64,000 nucleotides of DNA, from positions 558,001 to 622,000 of the forward strand of contig NZ_VLPS01000001.1 in NCBI RefSeq assembly GCF_007570865.1, given 5' to 3'. Below are positions 10,035-17,441 of the stretch, in pieces (the first letter of the stretch is position 1; the number at the start of each line of letters is the position of its first letter). The notes below the pieces were generated by a model. It was not told the origin of the DNA and did not search any database. It saw nothing but the letters and a program-made list of their open reading frames with translations. Made by a program: the position numbers and the translations under genes. The stretch is from Atlantibacter subterraneus. GTDB taxonomy: Bacteria; Pseudomonadota; Gammaproteobacteria; Enterobacterales; Enterobacteriaceae.

Positions 10035-10061
10035 ATATCGGCAACGCGGCAAAAAACTTAA
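10035..10061 (-). promoter_or_regulatory. FliA (sigma-28) promoter of ycgR
   Basis: On the minus strand, TTAAGTTT (10061-10054) is followed by exactly 11 bases and GCCGATAT (10042-10035). The sigma-28 consensus is TAAAGTTT-N11-GCCGATAA. It sits 37 bases upstream of the chosen ycgR start, and E. coli ycgR is a known class 3 flagellar gene. Confidence 0.8.
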
Positions 10062-10133
10062 TACAAATTCCAGGGGGGAATGGGCAACAGAGCGATTAAG
10101 CGTGTGACCTTCCTCACCTTTTTTCAAAAGTTG

Positions 10134-10143
10134 CCTATACTTG
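10134..10143 (+). promoter_or_regulatory. Candidate -10 element of ymgE
   Basis: CCTATACTTG holds a TATACT hexamer (10136-10141) preceded by C, the pattern favoured by RpoS-type promoters. It lies about 75 bases before ymgE, which is a stress-type gene. No clear -35 was found. Confidence 0.35.
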
Positions 10144-10214
10144 AACTGTCTTTCACTAAGAGTACCCCGCCTGCGGCGGGTCATGTTTTTCAGCGAAGAA
10201 TAAGGAGCCTCACG

Positions 10215-10469
10215 ATGGGTATTTTGTCCTGGATTATTTTTGGATTGATAGCAGGTGTGATTGCCAAGTTCATTATGCCGGGTAGGGACGGGGGCGGATT
10301 TATCCTCACCTGTGTTCTCGGGATTGTGGGTGCGGTTGTGGGTGGTTGGCTGGCGACATTCTTCGGCATTGGCGGAGATGTTACGGGCTTTAACTTACAG
10401 AGTTTCCTGGTCGCGGTGGTGGGTGCCATCGTGGTGCTGTTGATTTTCCGCATGTTGCGGAGGGATTAA
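10215..10469 (+). CDS. ymgE: YmgE, transglycosylase-associated small membrane protein
   Basis: An 84-residue protein of the GlsB/YeaQ/YmgE family, the same length as E. coli YmgE. Three hydrophobic segments are visible: the first leads to the conserved AKFIMPGRDGGGF loop, the second is Gly-rich (ILGIVGAVVGGWLATFFGIGG) and the third ends in a basic FRMLRRD tail. The family is small, stress-induced and membrane-embedded, with no proven reaction despite its name. ATG 10215 follows AAGGAG at 10202-10207. A strong terminator follows, and the long repeat element begins right after it. Confidence 0.92.
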   Translation: MGILSWIIFGLIAGVIAKFIMPGRDGGGFILTCVLGIVGAVVGGWLATFFGIGGDVTGFNLQSFLVAVVGAIVVLLIFRMLRRD

Positions 10470-10496
10470 CTTCAGGGTTAAGAATTTGGAGTTATA

Positions 10497-10523
10497 AGAA
10501 AACGGCCCATTGGGCCGTTTTTT
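10497..10523 (+). terminator. Rho-independent terminator of ymgE
   Basis: AACGGCCC (10501-10508) pairs with GGGCCGTT (10512-10519) over a 3-base loop, flanked by A on the left and a T run ending at 10523. Confidence 0.9.
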
Positions 10524-10533
10524 ATGGGGGCTT

Positions 10534-10569
10534 GGTGGAATTGTTCCGTTCGGTGGAATTGTTCCGTTC
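10534..10569 (+). repeat. Terminal 18-bp tandem repeat, left end of copy 1 (2 units)
   Basis: Two perfect tandem units of GGTGGAATTGTTCCGTTC at 10534-10551 and 10552-10569. One inverted unit closes the other end of the element at 11177-11194. Confidence 0.95.
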
Positions 10570-11194
10570 GCCTGGGCTTTCGAGTTAGTCTCTGGCGCCA
10601 GTGTACGCGAACGTGTCAGGGGCGCTCGCCGCCGCGCCCCCGGCACCCCCGGCTCCCCCGAGCGAAATCGCCGCTGCGCGGTCCCCTCGGCTTATCGCGT
10701 CCGGCTTCGGGTCGGGTGCGATGCTACATCCTGTAGCTCGCACCCTCTGGCGGCATCCCTGCCGCCAGCCCCGGCCTCCCGCGAACGCCTCGGCGATTTC
10801 GATGGGGAGTGAAAACCCCCGTAATACGTTCAGGTTTTCCATGAAACCAATATGTCGCTGACAGTTTTAAAATAAAACTCACAGCGACAATGACAGCCCA
10901 GTAAAAAATAAAAATCTCAAAGTTGGGGCAGTTGAGTCCGGCATCAAAATCGCCGAGGCGTAATTGACGAGCCAGGTCAGGCCCGCAGGGATGCGGGCCT
11001 GAGGTCGGGAAAGGCAGGATGCCGTATCCCGACCGACCTGAAGCGAGGAGATGGAGCCGAGGGAACCGCGCAGCGGCGATTTTGCTGGCCGGGAGCGGGG
11101 ATTGCAAAGGGGGATGCGGAATCCCCCTTTGCCCGTTCGCGTACTACGGAGTCACGTTGAGCCACGAACGCCTGGCGAACGGAACAACGCCACC
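10534..11194. repeat. Long palindromic repeat element, copy 1
   Basis: A 661-bp noncoding element, repeated in the same orientation at 25311-26040. Each end carries 18-bp units (GGTGGAATTGTTCCGTTC on the left, its inverse on the right). The left arm, read forward, and the right arm, read as reverse complement, are homologous along about 310 bp, so the element is one giant imperfect inverted repeat. Inside the arms lie hairpins at 10714-10745, 10747-10768, 10978-11001 and 11003-11034, and a centre hairpin at 10853-10889 (TGTCGCTG with CAGCGACA). It sits between the ymgE terminator and treA, 23 bases from the treA stop. Short frames across it are in all phases and not conserved as proteins. No transposase is present. 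Confidence 0.9.
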
Positions 11195-11217
11195 GAGCGA
11201 CCCCAAAAAGAACAATC

Positions 11218-12957
11218 TCACTGTACGTTCGCCGCCTCAGGCTCCGCCACCTTCACCGGTTCCGATCCCGAATTCGAACCCCCCGGAGCCGACGAACCCG
11301 CCCCCGGCCGCGTCTGCGGCACACTATCACATGGCTTCTGCGCCGCACACAGCTTATCCAGCATCATCAGCGTCACCCCATTAGTCCACCCGAACCCATC
11401 CTGCAACGGGTATTCCCCGCCGCCGCCACCGGTCCCGGTGCTGGACACATCATATTTCTCCACCAGCTTCTTCTCCCGGTCATAGGTGTGCTGGACGTTA
11501 GTCAGGAACCGCCAGGTCACTTCCATCGACAGATCCTTGTGACCGTAATTCTCCAGCCCCACGGCGGCGACCCACTGCAACGGTGCCCAGCCGTTCGGCG
11601 CATCCCATTGCTGGCCGGTGTTTACGGTGGTGGTCACCACGCCGCCCGGCTTCAACAATTGCGACTGGGTGGCGGTCGCCACTTTATCAGCGCGATCCTG
11701 GGCGGCTGCGTTAACAAACAGCGGGAACAGCGCGGCGGCGGTAAGCTGATCGCGTACCGCTTTACGACGCAGATCGTAATCGGCGTACCAGCCCTGTTTG
11801 TCGTTCCACAGGGTCGATTCCATCGCCTGCTGACGCTGGCTGGCGAGTTTGTCATAGCGCGCCGCGCCCGCCTCATCGCCCGCCGCTTTGCTGGCGTGCG
11901 AGAGCGTTTTTTCCAGCTGATACATCAGGGCGTTCAGATCCACCGGGATAATTGAAGTGGTATGGATCGAGCCTAACTGTTGTGGGTTATCCATCCAGCG
12001 CGAGCTAAAGTCCCAGCCGGAGGCCGCGCCCGCGCGCAAATCGCGGTAAATCTCGGTTGCCGGGCGATCCGGATTGTTCTTCGCGGTGGTCACATCGTCG
12101 AGCCAGGATTCGGTGCGCGGCGTGTCGCGGTCGTCCCAGTAGCGGTTAAGCAGCGCGCCGTTTTCCAGTTTGACTACCCGCTTGCTGGCGTTGCCCGGCG
12201 CAAGGCTGTCGCCGCCTTCCATCCAGTACTGATACTCTTTGGTCAACTGCGGCTGGAAGGTTTGCAGTGCGGATTTATCGTGGGTCGCCAGCAGCTCGAC
12301 CATCAGCGAGAAAAACGGCGGCTGAGAACGGCTCAGATAGTAGCTGCGGTTGCCGTTGGGGATATGGCCCCAGGTGTCGATCTCATACGCGAAGTTCTTC
12401 ACCATATCCTCAATTTTGTCCCAGTGGCCGCTCTCCGCCAGGCCCAGCATGGTGAAATAGCTGTCCCAGTAATAGACCTCGCGGAAGCGCCCGCCCGGCA
12501 CCACATAGGACTCCGGCAGCGGCAGCAGTGAATCCCATTTCGCGGCCTTATCGGTAGTGCGCGTCAGCACCGGCCACAGCCCGTCGATATGCTCGCGCAG
12601 GCTTTGCCCGGCAGGCGGCACGTATTTCTCGCCCGCTTTTGGCAGGTCGAAATTGAGGTTCACAAAGTGGCGCAAATCGAAACCCGACTGGTTACGCTGC
12701 ATCCGGTAATCCGCGAGGATCATATACGGGTCGCTTTTTGGCACCGCATCGGCAAAGGTTTTCTGATCGGGGAACAGTTTGGCGCTTTGCACATCGGTAA
12801 ACAGCGGGCCTAACAGCACATCGGGCGGCTGCACGGCGGCTTTGGGTTGATCTTCCGCCAGCGCGGTCTGCGGGCCGAAGAGTAAAAAAGCGCTGCCCAG
12901 CGCAATCTGAATAGCGAACAACAGGGTACGGGGTTGGCGCATAGCTGATTTTGTCAT
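11218..12957 (-). CDS. treA: Periplasmic trehalase
   Basis: A 579-residue glycoside hydrolase of family 37 that splits trehalose to two glucose in the periplasm, letting cells use external trehalose at high osmolarity. The signal peptide ends near ALAEDQ. Both trehalase signatures are present: [15 protein letters not shown] near residue 155 and [12 protein letters not shown] near residue 455, with the Gly-rich [17 protein letters not shown] loop after it. ATG 12957 has GGAG 8 bases upstream; the codon before it is TTG and less likely. The C-terminal 40 residues are Ser/Gly/Pro-rich and diverge from E. coli. It follows the repeat element closely and has no clear terminator of its own. Confidence 0.95.
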   Translation of the reverse strand: MTKSAMRQPRTLLFAIQIALGSAFLLFGPQTALAEDQPKAAVQPPDVLLGPLFTDVQSAKLFPDQKTFADAVPKSDPYMILADYRMQRNQSGFDLRHFVNLNFDLPKAGEKYVPPAGQSLREHIDGLWPVLTRTTDKAAKWDSLLPLPESYVVPGGRFREVYYWDSYFTMLGLAESGHWDKIEDMVKNFAYEIDTWGHIPNGNRSYYLSRSQPPFFSLMVELLATHDKSALQTFQPQLTKEYQYWMEGGDSLAPGNASKRVVKLENGALLNRYWDDRDTPRTESWLDDVTTAKNNPDRPATEIYRDLRAGAASGWDFSSRWMDNPQQLGSIHTTSIIPVDLNALMYQLEKTLSHASKAAGDEAGAARYDKLASQRQQAMESTLWNDKQGWYADYDLRRKAVRDQLTAAALFPLFVNAAAQDRADKVATATQSQLLKPGGVVTTTVNTGQQWDAPNGWAPLQWVAAVGLENYGHKDLSMEVTWRFLTNVQHTYDREKKLVEKYDVSSTGTGGGGGEYPLQDGFGWTNGVTLMMLDKLCAAQKPCDSVPQTRPGAGSSAPGGSNSGSEPVKVAEPEAANVQ

Positions 12958-13093
12958 CAATGATTCTCCATCGTCGGGCGTTCAGCGCAGGGGCTGAAAA
13001 CAACCATAGAAAAACCTTAGACGAATATTGGCGAAGCGAGATATCTGATGTGATAAATCTGAGGTTTACAGCCGAATTCGCTGGCAATCCGGC

Positions 13094-13124
13094 AAAAAAA
13101 ACGCCCCGGCGTGAGCCTGGGCGC
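13094..13124 (-). terminator. Rho-independent terminator of the monooxygenase-ABC operon
   Basis: On the minus strand CGCCC pairs with GGGCG around an inner GGC-TCAC-GCC stem, followed by eight T (the A run at 13094-13101). It begins 25 bases after the ATPase gene. Confidence 0.75.
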
Positions 13125-13148
13125 GGTAAGTCATGGAAATACAGCGGC

Positions 13149-13922
13149 TTAGTGTAAACCAAACTCGGCCATCAGTTGCTGGCGCAGGGCCACAAACTCG
13201 CTCTGGCTGCGCAGGCGCGGGCGGGGCAGGGTGACGTCGATAAAGCGGATTTCCCCGCCTTTATGCTTCGGCAGTACCAGCACCCGGTCCGCCAGATAGA
13301 TGGCTTCTTCCAGATCGTGGGTCACCAGAATCATGGTGACGCTCTCCTCCGCCCAGATGCGCGCCAGCTCCTCCTGCATGGTGATTTTGGTCATCGCATC
13401 CAGCGCGCCCAGCGGCTCATCCAGCAGCAGAATTTCCGGCTGCACGGTCAATGCCCTGGCGATGCCCACGCGCTGGGCCATCCCGCCAGACAACTGGCGC
13501 GGCCAGGCTTTTTCAAATTCGCTCAGTCCCACCAGCGCCAGCGCCTTGCGGGCGCGCTGCTGGGCTTCACGCTTAGAGACGCCCTGGACATCGAGGCCAA
13601 AGCTGACGTTATCCAGCACCGACAGCCAGGGCAACAGGCGCGGCTCCTGAAAAATCACCGCCCGTTCGCGGCTCAGGCCGTGGACCGCGTTGCCGTCAAT
13701 CAACACATCCCCGGCATTCGGCTCCTCCAGCCCGGCCAGGATGCGCAGCAGGGTGGTTTTACCACAGCCGCTCGGCCCGACGATGGCGATGCTTTGCCCG
13801 GCGCTGATATGCAGATTCAAATCGCGGAACACATCAAACTGCTCGCCGTTCAGGGAAAACGATTTATGCACGCGCTGTACGGAGACTTCACCGCGGCGGA
13901 TATCGGTTGCTGTGGTCATCAT
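13149..13922 (-). CDS. ABC importer ATPase, SsuB/TauB-like
   Basis: A 257-residue cytoplasmic ATPase of the nitrate/sulfonate/taurine import family. Walker A is GPSGCGKT (about residue 49), the signature is LSGGMAQR and Walker B is ILLLDEP, with the D-loop GALDAMTK. It energises the import system with the permease and binding protein encoded just upstream. The gene starts 5 bases after the binding-protein stop and is last in the operon, followed by a terminator. The family would fit uptake of an organosulfur compound; the actual ligand is not visible from sequence. Confidence 0.85.
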   Translation of the reverse strand: MMTTATDIRRGEVSVQRVHKSFSLNGEQFDVFRDLNLHISAGQSIAIVGPSGCGKTTLLRILAGLEEPNAGDVLIDGNAVHGLSRERAVIFQEPRLLPWLSVLDNVSFGLDVQGVSKREAQQRARKALALVGLSEFEKAWPRQLSGGMAQRVGIARALTVQPEILLLDEPLGALDAMTKITMQEELARIWAEESVTMILVTHDLEEAIYLADRVLVLPKHKGGEIRFIDVTLPRPRLRSQSEFVALRQQLMAEFGLH

Positions 13923-13927
13923 TCACC

Positions 13928-14893
13928 TCATTGCGCTTTAAACAGAACGTTAGTCACCTGGAGCTGGCCTTTACCCAGCGCGCCGTCGCGCTCCAGGATA
14001 TCGATCCAGTACTGCACATCGCGGTCTTCCGCTTTGCCGCCAGGACGCACCCCGTAGCCGGTAAAGTACTGAGCCACTTCCGGGTTTTCACCGCGCTCTT
14101 TCAGGGCTTTCGCCAGGATGACGCGCACTTCTTCAGGATGCTCGCGGGCATAGTCCAGCGCGCGGGCCGACTGCTGCACAAAGGTTTTCGCCGCTTCCGG
14201 GTGCTCCTGCACGAAATCTTCGCGCAGCACGGTAAAGCCGCCCGCGATCTCGCCTAACACTGCGGTATCGTTAAACACCGGTCGCAGGCCGCCGTGGCTG
14301 CGGGCCACGCCTTCAAAGGTGGTTTGCCAGTAGCCGAACGCGGCCACATCCACCTGCCCGGAACGCAGCACCTGCTCAAGCTGCGGGCCGGGGACCGCCA
14401 CCGGCTTAGCGGCGTTTTGCGGTAAACCCGCCTGGCGTAACGCTTCGCGCAGGGTGTAATCCAGATGCGCGCCCAGGGTATTGATGGCGACGGATTTACC
14501 GGCCAGATCTTTCACGGTCTTGATCGGGCTGTCTTCCCGCACATAGAAGATTGACTTTGTGGTGTTATCGATGCCGTTGGTGGGGTAGGCGGCCACGAAC
14601 TTATTGCCGCTGGCGATGGAGTTCAGCACCGCCGGGGTGGCGGCGGAGCCGATATCCACGCTGCCGGAGGCCAGCGCGAATAACGATTCCGGGCCGCCGC
14701 TGGCATAGCCTTTGTTTTCAATCGACACACCGGTGCCTTTGAAATAACCCAGCGCGTCGGCCAGTTCATGGGCGGAGATGCCACCGTAGCTGGCCAGATA
14801 ACGTAACGTGACGTTGTCCTGCGCCTGGGCAAGCGACGTAAAACTCAGGCTGGCAAAGGCGAATGCGGCAAATAAGGCGATGCGTTTTTTCAT
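13928..14893 (-). CDS. ABC importer substrate-binding protein, SsuA/NMT1-like
   Basis: A 321-residue periplasmic binding protein. The N-terminal signal peptide MKKRIALFAAF...LAQA is cleaved near residue 24. The mature part has the NMT1/SsuA fold pattern: SYGGISAHELADALGYFKGTGV, the ligand-binding ASGSVDIGSAATPAVLNSIASG segment, and the hinge NTLGAHLDYTLREALRQAGL. ATG 14893 follows GGGAAG; an upstream in-frame ATG would place charged residues before the signal peptide. The group includes alkanesulfonate, taurine and thiamine-precursor binding proteins, so the ligand is open; the monooxygenase in the operon favours an organosulfur compound. Confidence 0.85.
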   Translation of the reverse strand: MKKRIALFAAFAFASLSFTSLAQAQDNVTLRYLASYGGISAHELADALGYFKGTGVSIENKGYASGGPESLFALASGSVDIGSAATPAVLNSIASGNKFVAAYPTNGIDNTTKSIFYVREDSPIKTVKDLAGKSVAINTLGAHLDYTLREALRQAGLPQNAAKPVAVPGPQLEQVLRSGQVDVAAFGYWQTTFEGVARSHGGLRPVFNDTAVLGEIAGGFTVLREDFVQEHPEAAKTFVQQSARALDYAREHPEEVRVILAKALKERGENPEVAQYFTGYGVRPGGKAEDRDVQYWIDILERDGALGKGQLQVTNVLFKAQ

Positions 14894-14942
14894 TTTTAAC
14901 TTCCCAAATAAGTCAATCAAAGTACGAAAAGTGAACGGCTAT

Positions 14943-15782
14943 TTAATGGTTATGCGTATTCCAGCGACACAGACGGCGTTGCAGGGTAACCAGGATGCGG
15001 TTCGCCATCAGCCCCAGCAATGCGAGCAGGAAAATGGCGGCGAACATCACCGGGATCTGGAAGTTGTATTGCGCATTCATCACCTGGAAACCGATGCCTT
15101 TATTCGCGCCAATCATCTCGGCGGCAATCAGCAGCAGCAGGGCGGTGGTGGCAGAGAGACGCAGACCGACGAAAATCGACGGCACCGACGCGGGCACAAT
15201 CACCCGGCGGAACACCGTTAAGCGGCGCGCGCCGAAGGTTTTCGCCATTTCCAGCAGCTTCGGATCCACCTCTTTCACGCCGCTGATGGTGGCCAGCAGT
15301 ACCGGGAACAGGGCGGCCCAGAAAATCACGAACACTTTGGAGCTTTCGCCCAGCCCGAACAGCAGGATAAACACCGGATACAGCGCCAGCGCCGAGGTCT
15401 GGCGGAACAGCTGCAACAGCGGATCCAGCGCGCGCTCCAGCGGGCGGATTTGCCCCATAAACAACCCGAGCGGAATACCTATAATCACTGCCGAGAAGAA
15501 CGCCAGACCGGCGCGTTGCAGGCTGATGGTGATATCGTCCAGCAGCGCGCCGGAGCTGATACCGTTCCACAGGGCATAAAACACCTTATCCAGCGGCGGG
15601 ATCACCGCCGGGTTCAGCCACCCCTGGGTACTGGCGATTTGCCAGCCCGCGAAGAAAAATACCAGCAGGCCGTAATCAGCGCTGAATGCCAGCGCGCGCT
15701 TGCGCCATTTCCCGGAGATCGCCAGCCTGACGCCGGGGCCGCGCGCCCGTGGGCGCACCCATACTTTGCTGAAATCAGTCAT
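14943..15782 (-). CDS. ABC importer permease, SsuC-like
   Basis: A 279-residue inner-membrane permease with six predicted spans. The ATPase-contact loop (EAA motif) is EMAKTFGARRLTVFRRVIVPASVPSI, around residue 185. A basic, proline-containing N-terminal 30 residues precede the first span. It would form a homodimer with the ATPase and take substrate from the SsuA-like protein. It lies 10 bases after the monooxygenase gene and 49 before the binding protein, in one leftward operon. Confidence 0.87.
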   Translation of the reverse strand: MTDFSKVWVRPRARGPGVRLAISGKWRKRALAFSADYGLLVFFFAGWQIASTQGWLNPAVIPPLDKVFYALWNGISSGALLDDITISLQRAGLAFFSAVIIGIPLGLFMGQIRPLERALDPLLQLFRQTSALALYPVFILLFGLGESSKVFVIFWAALFPVLLATISGVKEVDPKLLEMAKTFGARRLTVFRRVIVPASVPSIFVGLRLSATTALLLLIAAEMIGANKGIGFQVMNAQYNFQIPVMFAAIFLLALLGLMANRILVTLQRRLCRWNTHNH

Positions 15783-15792
15783 CGTGAACCCC

Positions 15793-17139
15793 TCATGCCA
15801 CTTTGCTGTTGCGGAGAATGGAATAACGGTTTTCCGGGTACGGTAAGCCTAAGTTTTCGCGCAGGGTGGTGCCTTCATAGGCGGTGCGGAACAGGCCGCG
15901 CTGTTGCAGCTCCGGGATCACCAGGTCGATAAAGTCGTTCAGCGCGCCCGGCAGGTATGGCGGCAGAATGTTGAACCCATCGGCGGCTTCGTTTTCGAAC
16001 CACTCCTGCAGGGTATCGGCTACCTGTTCAGCGGTGCCAACGATGGTGAAGTGGCCGCGCGCGGTGGCGATCCACTGATACAGTTCGCGGATGGTGAACT
16101 GGTGCTCGTCGGCGATCTGGCGGATCAGCGCCTGGCGCGATTTCATCCCTTCGGTGGCCGGCAGCGGCGGCAATGGGCCGTCAAGATCGTAATCGGCGAA
16201 GTTCAGGGTGCCGCCGGTCAGGCCGTTAAGCAGCGCCAGCCCGTCTTCCTCGACGATTAATGAGGTCAATGCGCGATATTTTTCCTGGGCTTCTTCTTCG
16301 GTGCGGCCCACAAACGGCGCGACGCCGGGCATCACCAGAATATGTTCCGGGCGGCGGCCCAGCGCTCTGGCGCGGTTTTTAATATCGCGGTAGAACTCCT
16401 GGGCGGTGGAAATATGCTGGTGGGAGGTGAAAATCACCTCGGCGGTGGCGGCAGCCAGTTCCCGCCCGTTATCCGATTGCCCGGCCTGGACAATCACCGG
16501 ATGCCCCTGCTGCGAACGCGGTACGTTGAGCGGCCCTTTCACCTTGAAGTGCTTCCCGACGTGATCGGCGGTGTGCACTTTGTCCGGGTCGATAAACTGC
16601 CCGGAGGCTTTATCGCGAATAAAGGTGTCGTCTTCAAAGCTGTCCCACAGTTTCTTCACCACTTCAACGTGCTCCTGGGCGCGCTCGTAGCGGTAATCAT
16701 GCGGATGCTGTTGGTAGAGGTTAAAGTTCACCGCCGCCGCTTCGGTGGCGGTCGTCACCACATTCCAGCCCGCGCGGCCCTGGGAAATCAAATCCAGCGA
16801 GGCGAATTTACGCGCCGTGTTGTACGGCTCTTCGTAAGTGGTGGAGGCGGTGGCGATAAAACCGATGTTTTTGGTTAACGGTGCCAGTGCGGAAAACAGC
16901 GTCACCGGTTCGAACCCGGCGATTTTGGCGCGGCCGCCTTCGGTGCCGCCTTTAGCCGGGACCGCCAGTCCGTCGGCGAGGAAGTAAGCGTCAAACAGGC
17001 CGCGTTCGGCAGTCAACGCCAGCTGTTTGTGAAATTCGAAACTGGTTGCACCGTCAGCGGGCTGATCGGGATGACGCCAGGCTGCCACATGCTGGCCGCC
17101 GCCAGGAAGAAATGCGCCGAGTTTAATTTGTCTTGTCAT
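15793..17139 (-). CDS. FMN-dependent LLM-class monooxygenase, NtaA/SnaA/DszA family
   Basis: A 448-residue luciferase-like flavin monooxygenase. The family signature is seen in KLGAFLPGGGQHVAAWRHP at the N-terminus, LFDAYFLADGLAV, and the conserved GRAGWNVVTTATEAAAVNF and HPVIVQAGQSDNGRELAA motifs. Relatives oxidise nitrilotriacetate, dibenzothiophene sulfone or pristinamycin precursors using FMNH2 from a separate reductase, and no reductase gene is next to it. At 448 residues it is longer than SsuD (about 380) and belongs to a different subgroup. First gene of the operon with the ABC importer, so it probably oxidises the imported compound, perhaps releasing sulfite. Confidence 0.85.
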   Translation of the reverse strand: MTRQIKLGAFLPGGGQHVAAWRHPDQPADGATSFEFHKQLALTAERGLFDAYFLADGLAVPAKGGTEGGRAKIAGFEPVTLFSALAPLTKNIGFIATASTTYEEPYNTARKFASLDLISQGRAGWNVVTTATEAAAVNFNLYQQHPHDYRYERAQEHVEVVKKLWDSFEDDTFIRDKASGQFIDPDKVHTADHVGKHFKVKGPLNVPRSQQGHPVIVQAGQSDNGRELAAATAEVIFTSHQHISTAQEFYRDIKNRARALGRRPEHILVMPGVAPFVGRTEEEAQEKYRALTSLIVEEDGLALLNGLTGGTLNFADYDLDGPLPPLPATEGMKSRQALIRQIADEHQFTIRELYQWIATARGHFTIVGTAEQVADTLQEWFENEAADGFNILPPYLPGALNDFIDLVIPELQQRGLFRTAYEGTTLRENLGLPYPENRYSILRNSKVA

Positions 17140-17400
17140 TATTCATCTCCATCATATTCGCAGACGTTTTTGTTAACGTTTTGAGAGCATAACGTTGCGA
17201 AGATTTGAAAATGAAATATCAATTCCTGAATTCAATAGCTGGAATGTGGGATTGGTGTCACGTAAAGGGCGGGACGGAGCAAAATTCGCCGGGTAGCACA
17301 AAATTCAGGCGAAATGGAGTCATTCATCGCAGTTTTTGAAAGGTAACGTCAATAATTGTCACTTATATGATCTTTATCATGTACAAAACCTGACAAAACA
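17140..17400. other. Divergent intergenic region, monooxygenase operon / fetM
   Basis: About 260 bases that must hold the leftward promoter of the monooxygenase operon. It is AT-rich between 17340 and 17400. No clear CysB, Cbl or other operator could be assigned. The Fur box lies just to the right. Confidence 0.5.
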
Positions 17401-17419
17401 GGTAATGATAATGAATATT
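17401..17419 (+). promoter_or_regulatory. Fur box upstream of fetM
   Basis: GGTAATGATAATGAATATT matches the 19-base Fur consensus GATAATGATAATCATTATC at 15 positions. It ends 22 bases before the fetM start, so Fe2+-Fur should repress the whole iron operon. Confidence 0.75.
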
Positions 17420-17441
17420 ATTTAGATTATCAGGGCGTACC

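Noticed and set aside
10585-11165. Several short frames of 60-140 codons inside repeat copy 1, with similar ones in copy 2
   Set aside because: They lie in all phases and both strands, and differences between the copies shift frames. The conservation is at the level of DNA palindromes, not protein.
10534-11194. Insertion sequence or MITE with target duplication
   Set aside because: No transposase is encoded and no flanking target duplication was seen. Terminal repeats are tandem arrays, not simple terminal inverted repeats. A non-autonomous element remains possible but unsupported.
15793-17139. Calling the monooxygenase gene ssuD
   Set aside because: It is about 70 residues longer than SsuD and carries NtaA/SnaA/DszA motifs. 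Only the ABC parts resemble the ssu system.
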